From: Adiantum capillus-veneris
Lineage: Eukaryota; Streptophyta; Polypodiopsida; Polypodiales; Pteridaceae
Assembly (NCBI GenBank): GCA_014529385.2
Contig: CM043943.1
Location: 105,996,355 to 106,060,354 of the forward strand
Direction: 5' to 3'
DNA: 64,000 nucleotides
The notes beneath the pieces were generated by a model. The model saw nothing but the letters and a program-made list of their open reading frames with translations. It was not told where the DNA came from and ran no database searches. This document shows, piece after piece, positions 21,601 to 33,209 of this stretch (the stretch's first letter is position 1; every line of letters begins with the position of its first letter). Made by a program: the position numbers and the translations under genes.

Positions 21601-24036
21601 AACCATGTCCTAAGCAATGAATTGGGTGCCTATACATCCCATGACCAAGTCTATGAGGTCATCCTCATCCATTGTCCTATAGTCTCCTTCAATGAACCTA
21701 TTTGACAAACCTAAATAAGTAAAAGAAAAAAATTTGTTGCGTGCATAAAGGTGTTTCATTTTCTACCCATTTTATTGAATAGTGTGCCCATATAAGCATT
21801 GTTGAGTTCTTATTTCCTATGCTACTGTCACCATTTTTTGGCATGTTTTGAATTCTATTTTGTAGTAATAGATAAGAGTTGAGCCCCCTTAATTTTAGTG
21901 TAAGTAGCAAGTTTAACATTAGGTTGGTAATGGGACACTTATATGTCCCCAGGCACTTTCATGCCCTCCTAGGATTTTTGTGGGCTATTGATTGCACCTT
22001 CATTGTTATGCTTACAGATTATTTTCAACCTAAACTATGCCAAAATGCATGTGCTATTGTTTTTGCCATTTTTCAAAGTTTTGCAAGTATACCTAAAAGT
22101 CATCTTATTTAGGTCTAAATTGATATATGATTAGCCTTGGAACATCTTTTTATGACTAAAGACGAATGTTCATCTTGAAAGTTATGGCCTAGCTGGTTGC
22201 TACGAGTTCTCTCCGTCGTTCTCTGCACACGGTGCATCAATTAGGTGATCATGGTGATGCCTATGCGTGGCTCTTGCCTGATGGTACGCGGCCCTTGCCT
22301 GACCACGTAACATGGCTAATATTTGGAAGGGATAAGCACCCTCCCCTATGGGCCTATTTTTAAAAATTTGCCAATATATATTTTTAAGAAATTTTGATTG
22401 GATTCCATAGCATATGACTATTCTTCCTTGATCTTTGGGACACCTAATACCCCATATAGCTAACAATACAAAGATGGCTGGGCTTTTTGGTCCAACCAAA
22501 ATAAGACTCATTTTGATTGCACATATATAGTCACATCATCATTCCTATTTTAATAGGCTAAGCATGCTAAACTTGTAGCTTATATCAATAACTAATCATG
22601 GCTTTTAAATTTGCGTATATATTGATGGTTTTCTAAGAGAGATGAGAGGTCATAATGTGGAACATTGTTTTTTCATGTGTGCCGTTTAGTACTTCTTTAT
22701 TGTGCCCTACATTCTCCCAAGTGACCCTTTGGTTGCAGACTCTCTTGCACTTTTGATGACCAAAATTGTATGTCCACCAACCTTCTCTCTCGCAAAGCCT
22801 GCAAGTACTCTAGTGTTTTTTGCTATTTGACCTAGTCACCTTTTGGGCTCTCTCTTCTTAAATTGTTGTTCATCCCGATTTTTGTTTATGAAGGGTACTT
22901 CTTACAGGCCACAAAGGGCTAGTGCTCAAGAAAAGCAAGTCTTTGGTGTTTTTTTTTTCACGAGCTAAAATTGCAAAACTCGTACTAGATTCCAAGCTTG
23001 CCTAGAAGAAAACCGGCAAAATTTTACATACTTGTTTGAAACCAAAAGCGTGTCTTTGTTTCTCTTTGGTTTGTTTTTGGTGAGCTCTTCAATGGTTGAC
23101 TACGTGATAGCCATGATTATAGACAAAGTTCTTGAGAGGAAAAGATTTGGGGCAGGAACACAAAATCCAAATCAGCATATGTTGGATGACAATGTGAAAT
23201 AATTTCTACACAAGGACTTTGTGTGGAAAAATGTAGATAAAAAATGTACAATGTGCAAACTTAATTTTTCTTTTGCAATAGACTCAACTTAATAGTCATA
23301 AGCTCAAAAAACAAATCCAAATTTCTTGCTCTTATAAATAAATTTTAGAGAAGATATACTTCAATACAAATCACCAAATATTATACAGCTTTCACCAATG
23401 GAGTATCAAGAGTTCAACATAAGGCGTTTTTCTGAATCCCTATTTTCCACCATTTTTACATATGGAAGGGCCCCATTTATAGGGATTAAGAGATTGAATA
23501 GGAAAATGGTGTGTTTTATTCATGAAAATTTTAGGGATAAGAGATTTTCAAAATAGGTGTTGAATGGAGCTTCCCTATATGTAAACCCTCTATATTACAC
23601 CCCGAGAAATGAACCGATACATACGAGAAATGAACCAATACATACATATGCAGGAAGACAATTTGTTACATATACAACAAGATTTATGATTCGAATTGCA
23701 ACATAAAATGAAAGAATACATCTCAAAATTTTGCCATAGAGGCTGAACCCTGGATGGGAACACTGTACAATGCAGCTATATTACCTACAAGGAACCAGAG
23801 ATGGGACCCGAAGTACAAGAAGTGCAAAGCGCCTCCAGTTGTCGAAGGGAGTGTGTTCCCACAAACAAATGAATTCATACTTTACAAGCTTCTGCAAAGG
23901 CCAGCAGGACCAATGCCATAAACCTTCAATCCATCCAAAATCTATTGAATCCTTGATATGGCGTAGATACTGCAGCCTTCATAAGACAAATTCGAGACGG
24001 CATTCTTCAAGAACATAGCGTCTTTCTTTCCCGATA
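21601..24036. other. AT-rich intergenic sequence
   Basis: No long frame, RNA gene or repeat boundary is recognised. Short frames show no protein character. A short word (CCGATACATACGAGAAATGAA) is repeated near 23610-23640. Confidence 0.5.
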
Positions 24037-24039
24037 TCT

Positions 24040-24061
24040 GCAGAAACTCTCTCTCTCTCTC

Positions 24062-24125
<64 letters not shown>

Positions 24126-24145
24126 TCTCAGATAGATAGATAGAT

Positions 24146-24177
<32 letters not shown>

Positions 24178-24215
24178 TGAACTCTCAGTTGGCATTCTAT
24201 CAGAGAGAGTCTCTC

Positions 24216-24289
<74 letters not shown>

Positions 24290-24323
24290 CTCTCAGTTGG
24301 CATTCTATCAGAGAGAGTCTCTC

Positions 24324-24405
<82 letters not shown>

Positions 24406-24420
24406 CTCTCAGTTGGCATT
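24040..24420. repeat. GA microsatellite with higher-order repeat
   Basis: (GA)n tracts are interrupted by a shared cassette, TCTCTCAGATAGATAGATAG at the start and GTGAACTCTCAGTTGGCATT at the end of each unit. Three units of roughly 105-120 bp are visible, ending near 24195, 24306 and 24420. This is a microsatellite turned into a minisatellite. Confidence 0.9.
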
Positions 24421-24787
24421 TTAAAATAAAAAGTTGAAAGAAGTCATGAGGCCCTTAAATGGAGGACCCATTTACAAACTAAACAGAGGCAAAATTTGTA
24501 CACCTTGCGAGATAATGTGTGTTGCCACCACAAGGATGACTCGAAAAGCGACCACAGGTGATTACCCTGATGCACAATCCATACATCAGACTGAAGGATG
24601 GCATAGACACTGGCAAAATCTAGTTGTAGCCAGATTCCAATCAAAGAAGCGAGAGTCCACATCCAAAGGAGGAATGGGTGAGTGAGCAGCAAGCATCCTT
24701 TGAATCTCCCACCAGAGAGGAGAATAGTGAAGGCCCAACCGAAAGAGGGAGATGGCATTAGCAAAAGAAAGAACATAACCCGAGTCA

Positions 24788-26097
24788 TCAACCACCTGAT
24801 GCACCTGACAGATTCCTTTTCCAATTCAAAGAACTATGCATTCTATATGGTATATACAGTGGGCGAGGAAACAGGAAAAACACATCCTCCCCAACTATAG
24901 GTGCCTGAGGAGGTGGGTCAAAACCTGGACCTGGATGATTGAAAATAAAGGCACCTTGCGATGAAGAGGCTTCTCCTGTAACAACTTCCTTGTAAGAGCG
25001 AACCACCTTGTCCCAAGCTTCAACCAAAGAAGTGTTGTCATTACAAGGGAGTTTTTTCTGAGCAACATTCTTCAAAGGAGGCACATAATTAAGAGAAGAT
25101 GCCGGAACACGAGCTGTAGCAGCTTTGGCGGGTTTCTTGGACACTATCCAAGTTTGAGAGGTCGAAACCTGTTCTTTTGCTTTGTCTTTAATATTTGGAG
25201 AAGCACAAAGTGCAGACAATTGTAATTGTTTCCCTTTGCCTTTAATCGCCCCAGCTTTCAAGGAGGAGGTTGAAACTCCTTTGGTTTGAACCTCAGTAAG
25301 ATTTTGGAGACGAGTGAGGTTAAGGAGCAGGGACGGCTTAGGAGGTGGTTGCAGATTTGGTTCCGGACATTCAGACTGCATATGACCAAATTTGCCATAG
25401 CGGAAGCAAGAATTTGCAAACTTGCCCCATTTAAGCTTAAATGGATGCTTTCCAACCACAACATCCCCAGAATCGATCGAAATACATACCGGTGTGGGGA
25501 TATCCGTGTCCCACAGAATACAAAAACGGTTTGTGTTTGCGTCCAGCTTAGGAGGGCAAATGACTTTGCCCAACTGAGCAGCCAACAAAGGAAGAAAGTG
25601 ACGCCAAGTGCGAGGAAAGTCGACCACCTCAACCCAGACGGGACACTTGTGACGAATGAGACTCTGATAGTCCTTGGTAAGAGCCCAGAGCAGTACATGA
25701 GTCATCTGCGTATTGAAAAAAAGAGGAGACATTTCAAGCAGAGCATCCCGAGCATCCATGTCAGCCAGCAAGACTTCACAGAACCCTCATGCGCCAAAGT
25801 AAACCCCTCGGACTGCTTGCCGTTGGAGTACGAAATCAACCCATTGGCCTACATCCTGAGCCGTAGGCATTCTACCTGGGAAAAAAAGAATCACCGCGTT
25901 AAGTGCATATTGAGCAACAGGATCCATAAGCTCCTGTATAGGGATGCGCACTTCCATGACGGGAGCGGATCCTTCCCAGGCTTGACGTGCATCCTCGAAA
26001 TCCTCATGCAAACATTCTTGATAAGGCTTAAAGCATCCATATCCGAAGATTCAATGGCTTTCCGGCGCTTATATATACAATGATCAGTCGAATCCAT
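24788..26097 (-). pseudogene. LINE ORF1 (DUF4283-like plus zinc knuckle), decayed
   Basis: This is an RNA-binding ORF1 of a plant L1-type LINE. From a possible Met at 26097 there is a shift near 26040, then the DUF4283-like part (AQYALNAVILFFPGRMPTAQ, DVGQWVDFVLQRQAVRGVYF), a TGA near 25787 where Arg (CGA) is likely, and LLADMDARDALLEMSPLFF onward. A zinc-knuckle motif near 25375-25425 reads CFRYGKFGHMQSEC; the second Cys is Tyr, a one-base change. The C-terminal part is low-complexity and proline/lysine-rich, ending at 24788. No endonuclease or RT follows, so this is an isolated remnant. It is a different LINE lineage from LINE-1 to LINE-6. Confidence 0.7.
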
Positions 26098-28207
26098 GTG
26101 AAGCTCACACACACACACTCTTTTTTTTGGGAGGTTTTTGATATTTGACTTCTATAGACACAGACACACACACACAGGCTAGTTGTACAGAAACACTCAC
26201 ACCTCTCTCTTTCACACAAGACGACGGAAGGACCACGTGTAGGCGAAATCAAACTTCAACCACCAGCGCGTTGTGAAGGGCCTGCATAGGGTAGATGTTG
26301 TGCAGAACAGAGTCGCGCGACAGACGAGTGGCAGAAGGATTCACCACACACCCAAATCCCCACGAGCATACACGCTGGTACAGCTGAAAATGGTCGACCT
26401 ATGGAAGTGCAAGAAGCTCGGGCATGGCAATTTGCAGGCAAATGGCAAGGGCCTTGAGCAGGTATTTGATACAGCTGGGAGAGGTATACCGAGGTGGAGC
26501 ACTTGCTAGTGGAAGGTGTCAGTGTTTTGTCCTATCACAGGTGGCAGGGGCAAGTGTTGATATCACAAGCTTGGGGATGAGGCAAGGGATGCTTGATAGA
26601 GGTGCTATGAAGTTTGTGATATGGGATCTTGGGCGGGGTGTTTGCACAACACTCCGCTGCCAGAGCGTATATGCCAAGTAGGCGGTCGTGATGATGGCAA
26701 TTGTTTTTGGCGAGGTCTCCTCTCGAGAATGCCACCATTCCACATTCTACTTTCATGAAGATGCGCAGGGTCTTGGATGCTCGCCATACAAAAGCTTGGA
26801 TCTCTGCACCGTTAGGAGACGCTCAGCGTCATCATGATCAAATGGATTTGGTTGCTCGTGGGAAAATTGCCCAAGTAGGGAATTAAAAAGACAAAAAAAG
26901 AATTTTAAAGGTAGCCACAGGGAAAACCGGGCTGCAGTTCAGAAGGTGGCGCTGCAGCCATGTGGAAGATTGAACGTGTCAGGAAAGGAAGGGAGGCCAT
27001 TTGCCCGGCATGCGAGGGGAGGGGCGCCATCTGTGAGGTGGCAAGGCGGCATGAGCAATGCAACTTGGGGGGCCTGCAAGGGAGGAAAAAGGAGATGCCA
27101 TAGAGGGGGCGCAGTTGACCAATAGTGGGTGGGTGGCCGGTACCACGGAGAAAGGTCACGGAGAAGCCAGCTTCAGGGGTTGTGAGGAGTCGACAGGGGA
27201 TGAGGAAGAGAATAGGGCCAAGAGGGCTGCTGTGAGTAGAGCTACAAGGAAGGAGGCAGCTCGGACCGGCTGAGGGGAGGAGAGCGTTGCATGCCAAGGC
27301 GGGGTTGAAAAAAACAAGAGGGTGGCGCAGCTTACAAGGAGAGCAGAGAGACTGCAGTTGAGGGCCACCTAAGGAGTTCGCCTGCTACACTGGGTAGCCA
27401 TAGGGGGTTGCAAGGGGCTTGAAGGGCGTAACATGGCGGAGGCCGAGAGCTGATGGGAGTTGGAGGCTGCCAAGGTCTGATTGGGAGGCAATGGAGGGTC
27501 ACCAAGGGGCATCAGATAGGGATGGTCAGGGTGAGTAACCGGTGGGTGACGAGCTGCAAAGAACAACACGAGGAACAACAAGGGCAAAGGGTGACCCTTG
27601 CAGAGCTGCAAGGCTACGTACCAAGAGCGAGTGCTGCAGGAGGATAGGAGTGGCAGCCAGTGGCTTGAACCTGCAGGCGGGTGTGGCCAGGAGAGGTTGG
27701 GCACGCTGAGGAGCAACTTGGAGGCATGCTACAGAGGGTCAAACAGAGCCTGTGGTGAAAGATGCCATGAGTTGCAGTAAAGAGGTAAACATGTGGTGGT
27801 CGTGCATGGGAGTCAGAACCGCCATGAGGTGCAACAAACTGGGGGCAGGTATGAAAGCATGAATTGGGCCACCAGGGGCTACCATCTGTTGTGGCGTGAC
27901 TGCATCTCAAAGAACCAGGCCAGCGAGAGCTTGTATATGACAATGGGGAGCCGCCAGGATTGTTGAAGCCGAGGGCTTGCCTTGGAGCAAGTGTAGAAGG
28001 TCATCAAGGGCATACGGGCTACCAATAGCCGAGGAAGGGTATCCAATTGCACTAATGCACGCAATTGACAGTGATCAAGATTGTATCAGAGTTTTCTTTG
28101 TTTACTATGCATAACTGAGTTTACGGTTTGGTTGAGTTATTTGGTATTTGGCTGCCATCTTCTCGTCTACTCGTCGTCTCGTGCATAGCGCCCGTGGTAG
28201 CGGTGGC
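26098..28207. other. Low-complexity 5' flank and unrecognised G/A-rich sequence
   Basis: 26100-26260 is CA-rich with a CTGTACAGAAAC-like phrase also present near 33720-33800, so both may come from the 5' untranslated region of the DUF4283-type LINE. 26260-28200 is purine-rich with many short frames on both strands, none convincing. The copia element inserted at 28208. Confidence 0.4.
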
Positions 28208-28399
28208 TGAAGGAGTACGAGCGGAAGTGCGACGCGAGAGAGAGTGCGAGAAGAAGAGCACGACGATATGGTGAACTCGCTCTACTGTAATGTGTAGAGC
28301 ATAGTGAGTTCTTATTAGGTTTTAACAAAAGAATATGTGTACATACCTGGCGGCCCGCCCACTTACCTGGGCGACCACATTGGGCTTTATACCCCAACA
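28208..28399 (-). repeat. 3' LTR of the copia element
   Basis: Read on the minus strand it starts TGTTGGGGTATAAAGCCC and ends ACTCCTTCA. It contains CCAGGTAAGTGGG, a perfect splice-donor consensus (CAG|GTAAGT), near 28365-28377. It differs from the 5' LTR only around 28340 (GTGTACAT here, GTATATAT there, in plus-strand reading). Confidence 0.97.
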
Positions 28400-28411
28400 A
28401 CCTCCCACTTA
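28400..28411 (-). other. Polypurine tract of the copia element
   Basis: On the minus strand AAGTGGGAGGT lies immediately before the LTR start TGTTGGGG. This is the expected purine-rich primer for plus-strand DNA synthesis. Confidence 0.85.
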
Positions 28412-28488
28412 AAGTCCAATGTGGTACTTTAAGTGTGAGAGAAGCTACTATACAAGCTAATATACAAGAGATGTAGAGAAGTGATGTA

Positions 28489-31400
28489 CTACCCTACACC
28501 TAACTGCTTGCGAAAATGCGCAAAGCTCTCTGAGGGAAGTCCTTTTGTAAGTAGATCAGCACGATTTTCTGTGGTGTGAACTTTGACAAGCTGAAGTTGC
28601 TTATCCTCGAGCATTTTCCTGATGAAATGATACTTCACATCCACATGCTTTGTCTTTGAGTGATAAACTGGATTGCGAGCTAATTGTATAGCACTTTGAC
28701 TATCACAATATAACACAGGCATCTCTTCTTTGATTCCCAAATCTGTTACTAGTCGATTAAGCCAAATTGATTCTTTGCATGCCTCTGATGCTGCAACATA
28801 TTCAGCCTCTGTAGTAGACTGAGTAACACAATCTTGTTTGCTAAGTTTCACATATGGTGGCAATGGAATACTCGGTGCCTTTCCCTTCTCCATATTGAAA
28901 CGTTGCAAAACCTTGTCAATATACTCTGTTTGAGATAACCAAATCAACTTCTTTGATCTGTCTCTCTCAATGCGCATACCAAGTATATGACTTGCCTCAC
29001 CCATGTCTTTCATGTCAAACGATTTTGCCATCTTTGACTTCAAAGCTGAAATTTCTTCCAAGTGCTTGCTAGCAATCAACATGTCATCCACATACAAAAT
29101 AAGGATCAGCCAACTACCATCCGTAGCCTTCTTTGTATATAGACAGTGATCGAACTCACTACGTTTGTAGCCTTGAGAAAGCATAAAATTGTGGAATTTA
29201 TGGTACCATGACCCCGGTGATTGTTTTAAGCCATAAAGACTCTTTAACAACTGGCATACCCAATCTTCCTTGCCTTTCTCAACAAACCCTTCTGGCTGCT
29301 GCATGTAAGTTTCCACATCTAAATCACCATGCAAGAACGCTGTCTTGACATCCATTTGGTGCAACACCAAATCTAATATGAAAACCAATGCAAGAAAGCA
29401 TCTCAATGTAGTCATCTTGACCACCGGAGAGAAGACTTCATCAAAGTCAATGCCTTGTTCTTGCTTAAAGCCCTTGGCAACAAGCCTTGCTTTGTACTTT
29501 GGCTGACTATCATGAGCGGTGATCTTATACCTGTAAACCCATTTACAAGGTAGAGCCTTTTTGCCCTGTGGTAATTTAACTAGCTTCCATGTCTGGTTTT
29601 TATGCAGAGCTGTCATCTCTGAGTGCATGGTCAATTGCCAATTCCCGGAGTCCTTCATTTGCACTGCTTCCTTGTAACATGAAGGCTCATTGCAATCAGT
29701 CAACATGACATAGTTCATAGATGGAACAAACCTATCAGGAGGTCGCATGACACGTCCAGATCTACGCACAATAGGTGGCTCAGGCTCAGCCACAACCTGT
29801 GGTTCCAATCTATCCTGTCCTTGCTCCTCTTGAGCCCTGACATTTTGTCTTGCACGTGCAGGTCCATCTTCTTGGAAGACAACTCTTCTAATCTCCTCAA
29901 CTTTCTCTGGTTTAGAATGATATTTGGCTTCATTAAAGTGAACATCATTGCTGCGGATAACCTTTCTGGATTCGGGATCCCAAAGTCTGTACCCCATCTC
30001 ACCAGAATTACCATAGCCTAGAAAGATGCACTTTCTACTCTTTGGCTCAAGTTTGTTCCTAAATTCCTTTGGAACGTGAGTATATGCCTCACAGCCAAAG
30101 ACTCTCAGATGCTTGTATGAGGGCATTTTGCCTGACCATACCATCTCTGGCACTGAATCCTTCTGCAAAACCTTGCTAGGAGATCTATTTACAAGATGAA
30201 CAGCTGTTGATACAGCTTCAACCCAAAACCCATTTGGCAGCTGTGCATTAGACAACGTACTTCTGACCTTCTCTTGTATGGTCCTATTCATCCTCTCAGC
30301 AACACCATTTTGAGGAGGATTGTAAGGAGCAGTAAGTTCACGTTTTATACCTTTTGACTCACAAAAGTCTTGAAAGGCCTTTAAAACATACTCTCCACCA
30401 TTGTCAGTGCGTAAGCATTTAAGCTTCTTGCCACTCTGATTCTCCACAAGTGTCACAAACGTTTTGAAAACACTAAACGCTTCATCCTTGTGCTTGAGAA
30501 AGTAAACCCATACTTTCCTCGAGTAATCATCTATAAATGTCATAAAGTAAGAAGCTCCCCCTAGAGATAGGTTAGGCATAGGTCCACACAAATCACTATG
30601 AACAAGTGCCAACTGTGTATCTCTTCTACTGCTTCTATGCTTATGTGGTTGCTGTGTTTGCTTACCATACAAACAATGTTCACAGAATTCAAAATCATTA
30701 AATGAAAAGCCAGGCAAATAACCAGAACGAGACAAGATTTTCATTCCCTTCTTGGACATATGTCCTAACCGGCTATGCCATAAAGAAACGTTCGGCTGCT
30801 CGGTTACATTGATTACATTTTTAGAGACATTTGATACATAAATCATGTAAAGTCCTCCAGACTTCACTCCATGTGCTACTGTCATAGAACCCTTGGATAT
30901 CTTCCACATGTTCTGTCCAAAAGTGGTGACGTAGCCAGCATCATCAAGTAAACCTGTGCTGATCAAGCTCTTTGTAATTGCGGGAACATGTCTCACATTC
31001 TTCAGCGTGAAAGAAGAGCCATTCTGAAACTTCAATTGAACATCTCCAACACCTAAGATCTCACATGTCTGCCCATTGCCTAGCCGAACATGATCTTTAG
31101 TGGTCACATAAGAGGTAAACCACTCCTTGTTTGGAGACATATGAAGTGATGCCCCTGAGTCTATAATCCAGTCACTCAGTGCATTTCCATCAGATGCTGT
31201 AAGAAGAGCTGAGTCCATTGTATTCTTCAAGAAGTAGATGTTTCCTGACACTAGACTGTCATCCTCTGCAACAGTGTTTGTCACATTTATTTCTTGAATC
31301 TTCACTGAGGACTTGTTCTTCTCACCATGGTCTTCAGCTTTCTCTTTTCCTTTTTCTGCTTTCCATTCTCTGCAGTCTCTTTTCATGTGACCCTTCTTGC

Positions 31401-32049
31401 CACAATGGTAGCATTCTATGTCACTCTTGCCTTTAGCACTGCGAGACTTGCTACGAGACTGATTCCTCTTTCCACCTTTGTACTTTTCTTTGGTCCTTCC
31501 ACTGACAACTAAGGCTGTTCCTTTGCCTTTGTCCATTGTCTTTCTATTGGTTTCTTCAATAAGCAGACTTCCTTCTACACCTGCTATGTTCAAGCCATCT
31601 GGAGGTGCAGAATTACTCAAAGCTGTGCGAAAAGTGTCCCAACTTTCCGGCAATGTGATCAACAGGAACATATCTCTAACAGGTTCATCAAACTTGACAC
31701 CTTGAGCTGACAACTGACTATAGATTGTGTTGAATTCATTCAGATGATTGGACATAGGTGTCCCTTCTTTCATCTTTAAGTCAACAAGCTTCTTAAGCCA
31801 GTATACCTGTGAAGCTGCACTCTGCTTCTCATAAAGATCACTCAGCTTTAACCATGCTTGATAAGCCGACATCTCGTCTGCTACATTGAAGTAAACGCTT
31901 TCTGCCAAAGTCAGCATAATGGTAGAAAGTGCCAATTCATCCATTTCGTTCCATTCATCTTCGTCCATATCTTCTGGTTTTATCCCTTGAGCTTTATAGG
32001 TTTTATCTGCTTCTTTTGTACCAACACGTGCCAAATCTGCTTCTTCCAC
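28489..32049 (-). CDS. Copia gag-pol polyprotein (1186 codons, defective)
   Basis: Residues about 20-170 are copia gag; the zinc knuckle CYHCGKKGHMKRDC is at 213-226, protease DSGA at 297-300, the pre-integrase HSRLGH block near 425, integrase catalytic Asp486, Asp549 and Glu585 (35 residues between the last two), RT from about 800 with first Asp900 and YVDD at 986-989. RNase H starts abruptly: KLSKQDC at about 1074 runs straight into VTQSTTEAEYVAAS. Copia proteins normally have about 110-130 residues between, including the first RNase H catalytic Asp, so an in-frame deletion is inferred. The frame ends with TAG. The gag start lies upstream in another frame (32114). Confidence 0.95.
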   Translation of the reverse strand: MEEADLARVGTKEADKTYKAQGIKPEDMDEDEWNEMDELALSTIMLTLAESVYFNVADEMSAYQAWLKLSDLYEKQSAASQVYWLKKLVDLKMKEGTPMSNHLNEFNTIYSQLSAQGVKFDEPVRDMFLLITLPESWDTFRTALSNSAPPDGLNIAGVEGSLLIEETNRKTMDKGKGTALVVSGRTKEKYKGGKRNQSRSKSRSAKGKSDIECYHCGKKGHMKRDCREWKAEKGKEKAEDHGEKNKSSVKIQEINVTNTVAEDDSLVSGNIYFLKNTMDSALLTASDGNALSDWIIDSGASLHMSPNKEWFTSYVTTKDHVRLGNGQTCEILGVGDVQLKFQNGSSFTLKNVRHVPAITKSLISTGLLDDAGYVTTFGQNMWKISKGSMTVAHGVKSGGLYMIYVSNVSKNVINVTEQPNVSLWHSRLGHMSKKGMKILSRSGYLPGFSFNDFEFCEHCLYGKQTQQPHKHRSSRRDTQLALVHSDLCGPMPNLSLGGASYFMTFIDDYSRKVWVYFLKHKDEAFSVFKTFVTLVENQSGKKLKCLRTDNGGEYVLKAFQDFCESKGIKRELTAPYNPPQNGVAERMNRTIQEKVRSTLSNAQLPNGFWVEAVSTAVHLVNRSPSKVLQKDSVPEMVWSGKMPSYKHLRVFGCEAYTHVPKEFRNKLEPKSRKCIFLGYGNSGEMGYRLWDPESRKVIRSNDVHFNEAKYHSKPEKVEEIRRVVFQEDGPARARQNVRAQEEQGQDRLEPQVVAEPEPPIVRRSGRVMRPPDRFVPSMNYVMLTDCNEPSCYKEAVQMKDSGNWQLTMHSEMTALHKNQTWKLVKLPQGKKALPCKWVYRYKITAHDSQPKYKARLVAKGFKQEQGIDFDEVFSPVVKMTTLRCFLALVFILDLVLHQMDVKTAFLHGDLDVETYMQQPEGFVEKGKEDWVCQLLKSLYGLKQSPGSWYHKFHNFMLSQGYKRSEFDHCLYTKKATDGSWLILILYVDDMLIASKHLEEISALKSKMAKSFDMKDMGEASHILGMRIERDRSKKLIWLSQTEYIDKVLQRFNMEKGKAPSIPLPPYVKLSKQDCVTQSTTEAEYVAASEACKESIWLNRLVTDLGIKEEMPVLYCDSQSAIQLARNPVYHSKTKHVDVKYHFIRKMLEDKQLQLVKVHTTENRADLLTKGLPSESFAHFRKQLGVG

Positions 32050-32114
32050 AATGGGAAATTGGTTCCATCCAGCTTCTTGATATTGTAAAGAGCAATGTCC
32101 TGTGATTCAGCCAT
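31980..32114 (-). pseudogene. Copia gag N-terminus, out of frame with the rest
   Basis: An ATG at 32114-32112 opens 44 codons with the usual copia gag start (ESQDIALYNIKKLDGTNFPL, then a W-x-x-Q-I-W block), ending in TAA at 31982-31980. The main frame overlaps it but is shifted by one base and encodes a different, unconserved start. A one-base indel between about 31990 and 32050 therefore separates the true gag start from the polyprotein. Because the LTRs are nearly identical, this defect is recent or was inherited from a defective master copy. Confidence 0.85.
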
Positions 32115-33190
32115 AGCTACGCTTCACAGTGGTTTACTTTCCTGGGAAAAATTCGGCAGAGTTTCCCCTGTAAACTGACCTCTGAACCAATATCAACCTG
32201 TCAAATGAACCAAGAAAGCTTCAGATTCTGCATAAATTTCGGTAGAGTCTCCTTTGTAAAATGACTCTGGTGTACTAAAAAACAGACCAAAAAACAGCTC
32301 AAAAAACATTGTCTCTCTGACACTGTAAGCTGCGGGTAAACCTGTCCTGCACCTGTACTGTCTCTCACTATCCTGTCACTGTCCTGTAAGCATAGACTGC
32401 GACAATGCCTCAACGGCAGTAAAGCAAAGATGCAATCCCAAGTGTCTAACTCACAGTCAATACATCCTAGCTGCCTATCTAAGGGTGCTCGAGGGATCGC
32501 TCCAAGACCTGTATCACCGAAAGGATCTCAACATTCGAGAATCCCACAGCTCAATAAAACCTCACTCGACCCTCAACAAAGGCTGCAGTAAATCTAACAG
32601 TACATAGACTTCCCACAAAGTCATACATCCACAAATTTCCCACTATATGCTGTAACCGCTGCGGCGGTTGTTTGCTGCGTGACTCACAGTCAGCAAACCC
32701 TCAACAAACATACATCATCTTTGACAATACATCCCATGTGGAAGTACCTGCAATGTCAGGATGAAATCTGGAATATCAAGCAGCAAACACAAGCTACCTG
32801 ATGAACTAGTGGATGTCGCCTACAGTCTGTGTGTAGATGCGCCCGTGTCGTATGTGACACGCCTCCAAGAACTGTGAGCCGTCCTTCGATGTGTAGACAG
32901 CCACAAATCAGCACTCTGGGAGTGCCGATATCCTCAACACCTGCAGTCGTAAGCCGAAACCCCAAATTTGCAGAGTCGGATCTGCACCCGCCGAGACCAC
33001 GTAGTCGAAAATGGCCTGCGCAGAACTTTGTCGAAGCCGAACGGTGGCCGAGATACCTCAGAATGAAATTCTGAGAACACCAAGCCCTACGGGCTGTCCC
33101 ACAGGATTTAGGGCCGTGTCTTCGCCTGTCGAATTTCACTCCAATCTGAGTTGGTGACTCTACCTCCTGCAGTGCTGTCCCGAGCCTTGA
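32115..33190 (-). other. Copia 5' leader
   Basis: About 1.1 kb of untranslated leader lies between the primer site and the gag ATG. It has no conserved frame; the 127-codon frame at 32756-33139 has no recognisable features. Packaging signals are expected here but cannot be identified by eye. Confidence 0.6.
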
Positions 33191-33209
33191 TCTGAGCCCT
33201 GATACCAGT
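33191..33209 (-). other. Primer binding site of the copia element
   Basis: On the minus strand ACTGGTATCAGGGCTC follows the LTR end. TGGTATCAGGGC differs by one base from the initiator-tRNA-Met primer site TGGTATCAGAGC. Confidence 0.9.

Noticed and set aside
26905-27943. Minus-strand Ser/Pro/His-rich frames as host genes
   Set aside because: Frames overlap each other on both strands, have no domain, splice pattern or conserved start, and look like a composition effect of purine-rich DNA.
28110-28130. Primer-site-like TGTATCAGAG just left of the copia element
   Set aside because: Only a partial match to the initiator-tRNA site, with no LTR boundary recognisable beside it.
32756-33139. 127-codon minus-strand frame in the copia leader as a gene
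   Set aside because: It lies wholly in the leader, has no family features, and such leaders commonly contain chance frames.
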